From: Chloroflexota bacterium
GTDB lineage: Bacteria; Chloroflexota; Anaerolineae; Anaerolineales; Villigracilaceae
Length of the DNA: 13,258 nt
Reading direction: 5' to 3'
Assembly: GCA_016875755.1 (NCBI GenBank)
Contig: VGOX01000025.1
Span: 1 to 13,258 of the forward strand
The stretch's first letter is position 1. Each line of letters starts with the position of its first letter. Made by a program: the position numbers and the translations under genes. A model generated the notes under the pieces. That model worked only from the letters and a program-made list of their open reading frames with translations. It did no database searches and was not told where the DNA came from. Shown piece after piece: positions 11,834-13,258 of this stretch.

Positions 11834-13030
11834 ATGAAAATATTAACCGTAGATATTGGCACTGGCACACAGGATATTTATCTTTACGATTCGAAGCTCG
11901 ACATCGAGAACGGATTCAAACTCGTGCTGCCTTCGCCTACCATGATGATTCATCGCCGTCTCAAGCAGGCGCTTCCGCCTCGCCGCCCGATCCTGTTCAC
12001 TGGACATCAGATGGGCGGCGGCCCTTCGGCATGGGCAATCGAAGAATATGCCCGTGCGGGAATCCCCGTCTATATGACGCCCTCGGCTGCGACGACGTTG
12101 AATGATGAACTGGACAAGGTGGAAGCGTTGGGGATAAAAATTGTTTCAGAAGATGAAGCAAATGGTCTACCGTCCACGGTCCATCGTCTTGAATTGAAAG
12201 ATTTCGACTTTCAGTTAATAGCAAAGACCTTCGCAGACTATGGCGTTGCGCTGGATGATCTGTCCGCAATTGCCGTCGCGGTTTTTGACCACGGTAATGC
12301 GCCCGCAGGGGTTTCTGACAGGCAATTCCGTTTTGACTATTTAGATGAACGCATCCGCTCACGAAATTCTCTTTCTTCCTTCGCCTTTCGTTCGGAGAAC
12401 ATCCCACCCATTATGACCCGCCTGCAAGCCGTAGCGGATTCGGCGCGCGACTTGCCTTGTCCGCTGGTGGTGATGGACACGGCTCCTGCGGCTGTCCTCG
12501 GCGCGGACTTTGACCCTCAAGTGGCTACGCGCAAGCAGAAGATCATCTGCAATGTGGGCAACTTTCACACGCTGGCATTCCGTTTGGGAGAAAGAGGAAT
12601 TGAAGGAGTCTTCGAGCATCACACAGGTGAAATTGACCTGCCGAAGCTGGAAGGATTGATCCGCAAGTTAGCCGATGGTTCGCTCAAGCATCAAGATGTG
12701 TTCGATGACATGGGTCATGGGGCGTGGATGTATACCGATGAGGTCTTTGAGTTTGGCAGGGATGATTTCGATGTGGTAGTGACGGGGCCAAGACGGAGCA
12801 TGTTTCAGACGGCGGACAATAGACCGCAGACGATGGACGATGGACAATCGTCCATCGTCCATCGTCATCTGAATCCGTATTTCGCTGTCCCATTCGGTGA
12901 CATGATGATCGCGGGATGTTTTGGTCTGCTGGCGGCTGCGGCGGAGATCCTGCCTGAGACGGCAGAACCCGTTATAAGGTCGTTGCGAGGCGCGGGTGGG
13001 CGCGGCGTCGCGCCGTGGGATAATCAATAA
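11834..13030 (+). CDS. DUF1786 family protein (putative actin/sugar-kinase-like fold)
   Basis: A 398-residue protein of the DUF1786 family, sometimes labelled putative pyruvate formate-lyase activating enzyme. I see no radical-SAM CxxxCxxC motif to support that label. The N-terminus KILTVDIGTGTQDIYLYD (2-19) resembles a phosphate-1 loop of ASKHA ATPases. LVLPSPTMM (30-38), FTGHQMGGGPSAWA (55-68), FDHGNAPAG (151-159), CNVGNFHTLAF (239-249) and PFGDMMIAGCFGL (353-365) are the other conserved blocks; function is unknown. The ATG at 11834 is taken because upstream in-frame codons run into the previous terminator. Three segments look inserted: about 109-119, about 323-346 (a perfect DNA palindrome at 12829-12866) and possibly the last 17 residues. 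The frame stays open through all of them. Confidence 0.83.
   Translation: MKILTVDIGTGTQDIYLYDSKLDIENGFKLVLPSPTMMIHRRLKQALPPRRPILFTGHQMGGGPSAWAIEEYARAGIPVYMTPSAATTLNDELDKVEALGIKIVSEDEANGLPSTVHRLELKDFDFQLIAKTFADYGVALDDLSAIAVAVFDHGNAPAGVSDRQFRFDYLDERIRSRNSLSSFAFRSENIPPIMTRLQAVADSARDLPCPLVVMDTAPAAVLGADFDPQVATRKQKIICNVGNFHTLAFRLGERGIEGVFEHHTGEIDLPKLEGLIRKLADGSLKHQDVFDDMGHGAWMYTDEVFEFGRDDFDVVVTGPRRSMFQTADNRPQTMDDGQSSIVHRHLNPYFAVPFGDMMIAGCFGLLAAAAEILPETAEPVIRSLRGAGGRGVAPWDNQ
12164..12188 (+). repeat. Short dispersed-repeat segment inside the DUF1786 gene
   Basis: The stretch is made of alternating GGTC/GTCC words (CTACCGTCC, ACGGTCC, ATCGTC). It shares TCCATCGTC with the larger palindrome at 12829-12866. 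It is translated as GLPSTVHRLE (residues about 111-120). Confidence 0.6.
12829..12866 (+). repeat. Perfect 17-bp inverted repeat read in frame in the DUF1786 gene
   Basis: GACGATGGACGATGGAC (12829-12845) and its exact reverse complement (12850-12866) surround AATC. Each arm itself contains a tandem GACGATG/GACGATG unit. Translated as QTMDDGQSSIVHRH, it looks like intergenic repeat DNA, not conserved protein. Confidence 0.9.
12999..13014 (+). repeat. GC-rich palindrome at the 3' end of the DUF1786 gene
   Basis: GGCGCG (12999-13004) and CGCGCC (13009-13014) form a 6-bp stem in a TTGCGAGGCGCGGG-type context (12983 on) that looks like dispersed repeat DNA. It encodes the last residues RGAGGRGVAPWDNQ. 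Confidence 0.5.
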
Positions 13031-13033
13031 CAA

Positions 13034-13124
13034 TGTAGGGGCGGGGCTTGTGCCACAAAGTGGTATCTCCCCATCCCTTGTAAATGTCTGCAAGGCAAAA
13101 GGGCGACGAGACGTCGCCCCTACA
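13034..13124. mobile_element. Miniature inverted-repeat element, about 91 bp
   Basis: Perfect 10-bp terminal inverted repeats, TGTAGGGGCG (13034-13043) and CGCCCCTACA (13115-13124), flank three small internal stems: TGCCAC/GTGGTA (13051-13056 with 13060-13065), CCTTG/CAAGG (13076-13080 with 13091-13095) and GGGCGACG/CGTCGCCC (13101-13108 with 13112-13119). It has no coding capacity. It lies four bases after the DUF1786 stop codon. A non-autonomous palindromic element is the best reading; no clear target duplication is seen. Confidence 0.7.
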
Positions 13125-13142
13125 ATTTAAGGAGAATAAAAA

Positions 13143-13166
13143 ATGACTCCACTGCAAAAAGGGTAG
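13143..13166 (+). CDS. Seven-codon ORF with a good ribosome site
   Basis: AAGGAG (13129-13134) precedes an ATG at 13143 that opens MTPLQKG and then meets TAG. One frame over, the sequence goes on as VATLVKTE before TAA. It may be a gene remnant broken by a frameshift, a leader peptide for the gene starting at 13208, or chance. Confidence 0.25.
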   Translation: MTPLQKG

Positions 13167-13172
13167 CAACCC

Positions 13173-13201
13173 TCGTCAAAACCGAATAAATTTAATACAA
13201 T
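13173..13201 (+). promoter_or_regulatory. Promoter of the last gene, leaderless spacing
   Basis: TCGTCA (13173-13178) and TACAAT (13196-13201) are 17 bases apart. The ATG at 13208 lies just six bases past the -10 box, where transcription itself should begin. Confidence 0.5.
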
Positions 13202-13207
13202 CAACGC

Positions 13208-13258
13208 ATGTTCAGAAAAAACACCAAACACCAACAACCCGCATTGATTAGCGCCGCC
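13208..13258 (+). CDS. Start of an unidentified gene, 3'-truncated
   Basis: An ATG opens 17 codons (MFRKNTKHQQPALISAA) that run off the right edge. The peptide is basic, then turns hydrophobic, which could be the beginning of a signal or membrane segment. There is no Shine-Dalgarno, but a -10 box is placed for a leaderless transcript. Too short to assign to a family. Confidence 0.4.
   Translation, partial: MFRKNTKHQQPALISAA

Noticed and set aside
12829..12866. CRISPR-like repeat
   Set aside because: Only one palindromic unit with internal short tandems. There are no spacers, no regular array and no cas gene.
11834..13030. Pyruvate formate-lyase activating enzyme function
   Set aside because: This is a legacy family label. 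No CxxxCxxC radical-SAM cluster motif is visible, and the N-terminus looks like a nucleotide-binding DxGTGT loop.
12668..13093. Minus-strand open frames over the end of the DUF1786 gene and the palindromic element
   Set aside because: They encode repeat translations (DDGR..IVHR type) from palindromic DNA, which keeps frames open on both strands by chance.

Overview
The window reads as ordinary bacterial chromosome of moderate GC content, most likely from the Chloroflexota (class Anaerolineae). That assignment is an inference. It rests on the mix of families: a YbbR/CdaR-like protein ending in a Thr-Pro tail, a DUF3054 membrane protein, a membrane-anchored C11 (clostripain) peptidase, split glycine decarboxylase subunits and a DUF1786 protein. 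It also rests on the many short palindromic repeats scattered between, and even inside, genes. No rRNA, tRNA, CRISPR array, transposase or phage gene was seen.

Layout. (1) 2-2588, plus strand: the end of a YbbR/CdaR-like protein, the ribosome-assembly GTPase Der, a long terminator-like hairpin, then a small DUF3054 membrane protein. (2) 2620-4424, plus strand: an ECF sigma factor, its two-helix membrane anti-sigma factor (4-base overlap) and a zinc-ribbon Nudix hydrolase 6 bases further on, closed by a bidirectional terminator. (3) 4472-6601, minus strand: a secreted or surface-anchored clostripain-like cysteine peptidase, convergent with the Nudix gene. (4) 6742-10439, plus strand: a glycine-cleavage operon with a sigma70-type promoter, a tandem glycine riboswitch, an intrinsic terminator as expression platform, then gcvH, gcvPA, gcvPB and a terminator. 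gcvT and the lipoamide dehydrogenase gene are not in the window. (5) 10530-11785, plus strand: a 79-residue Cys/His-rich protein whose ligand pattern resembles the mainly eukaryotic CHORD zinc domain, then a SAM methyltransferase resembling phthiotriol-type lipid methyltransferases. (6) 11834-13258, plus strand: a DUF1786 protein carrying repeat-derived sequence in its reading frame, a roughly 90-bp palindromic miniature element, a seven-codon ORF and the start of a further gene.

The clearest working unit is the gcv operon. Glycine binding to the riboswitch should relieve termination and switch on the H and P proteins that decarboxylate glycine. The sigma/anti-sigma pair is a second self-contained unit, probably responding to an envelope signal. 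The most unusual signals are the CHORD-like mini-protein, the enlarged arm of the second glycine aptamer, the palindromes read through in frame in the DUF1786 gene, and three genes whose -10 boxes sit so close to the ATG that they probably give leaderless or nearly leaderless mRNAs.
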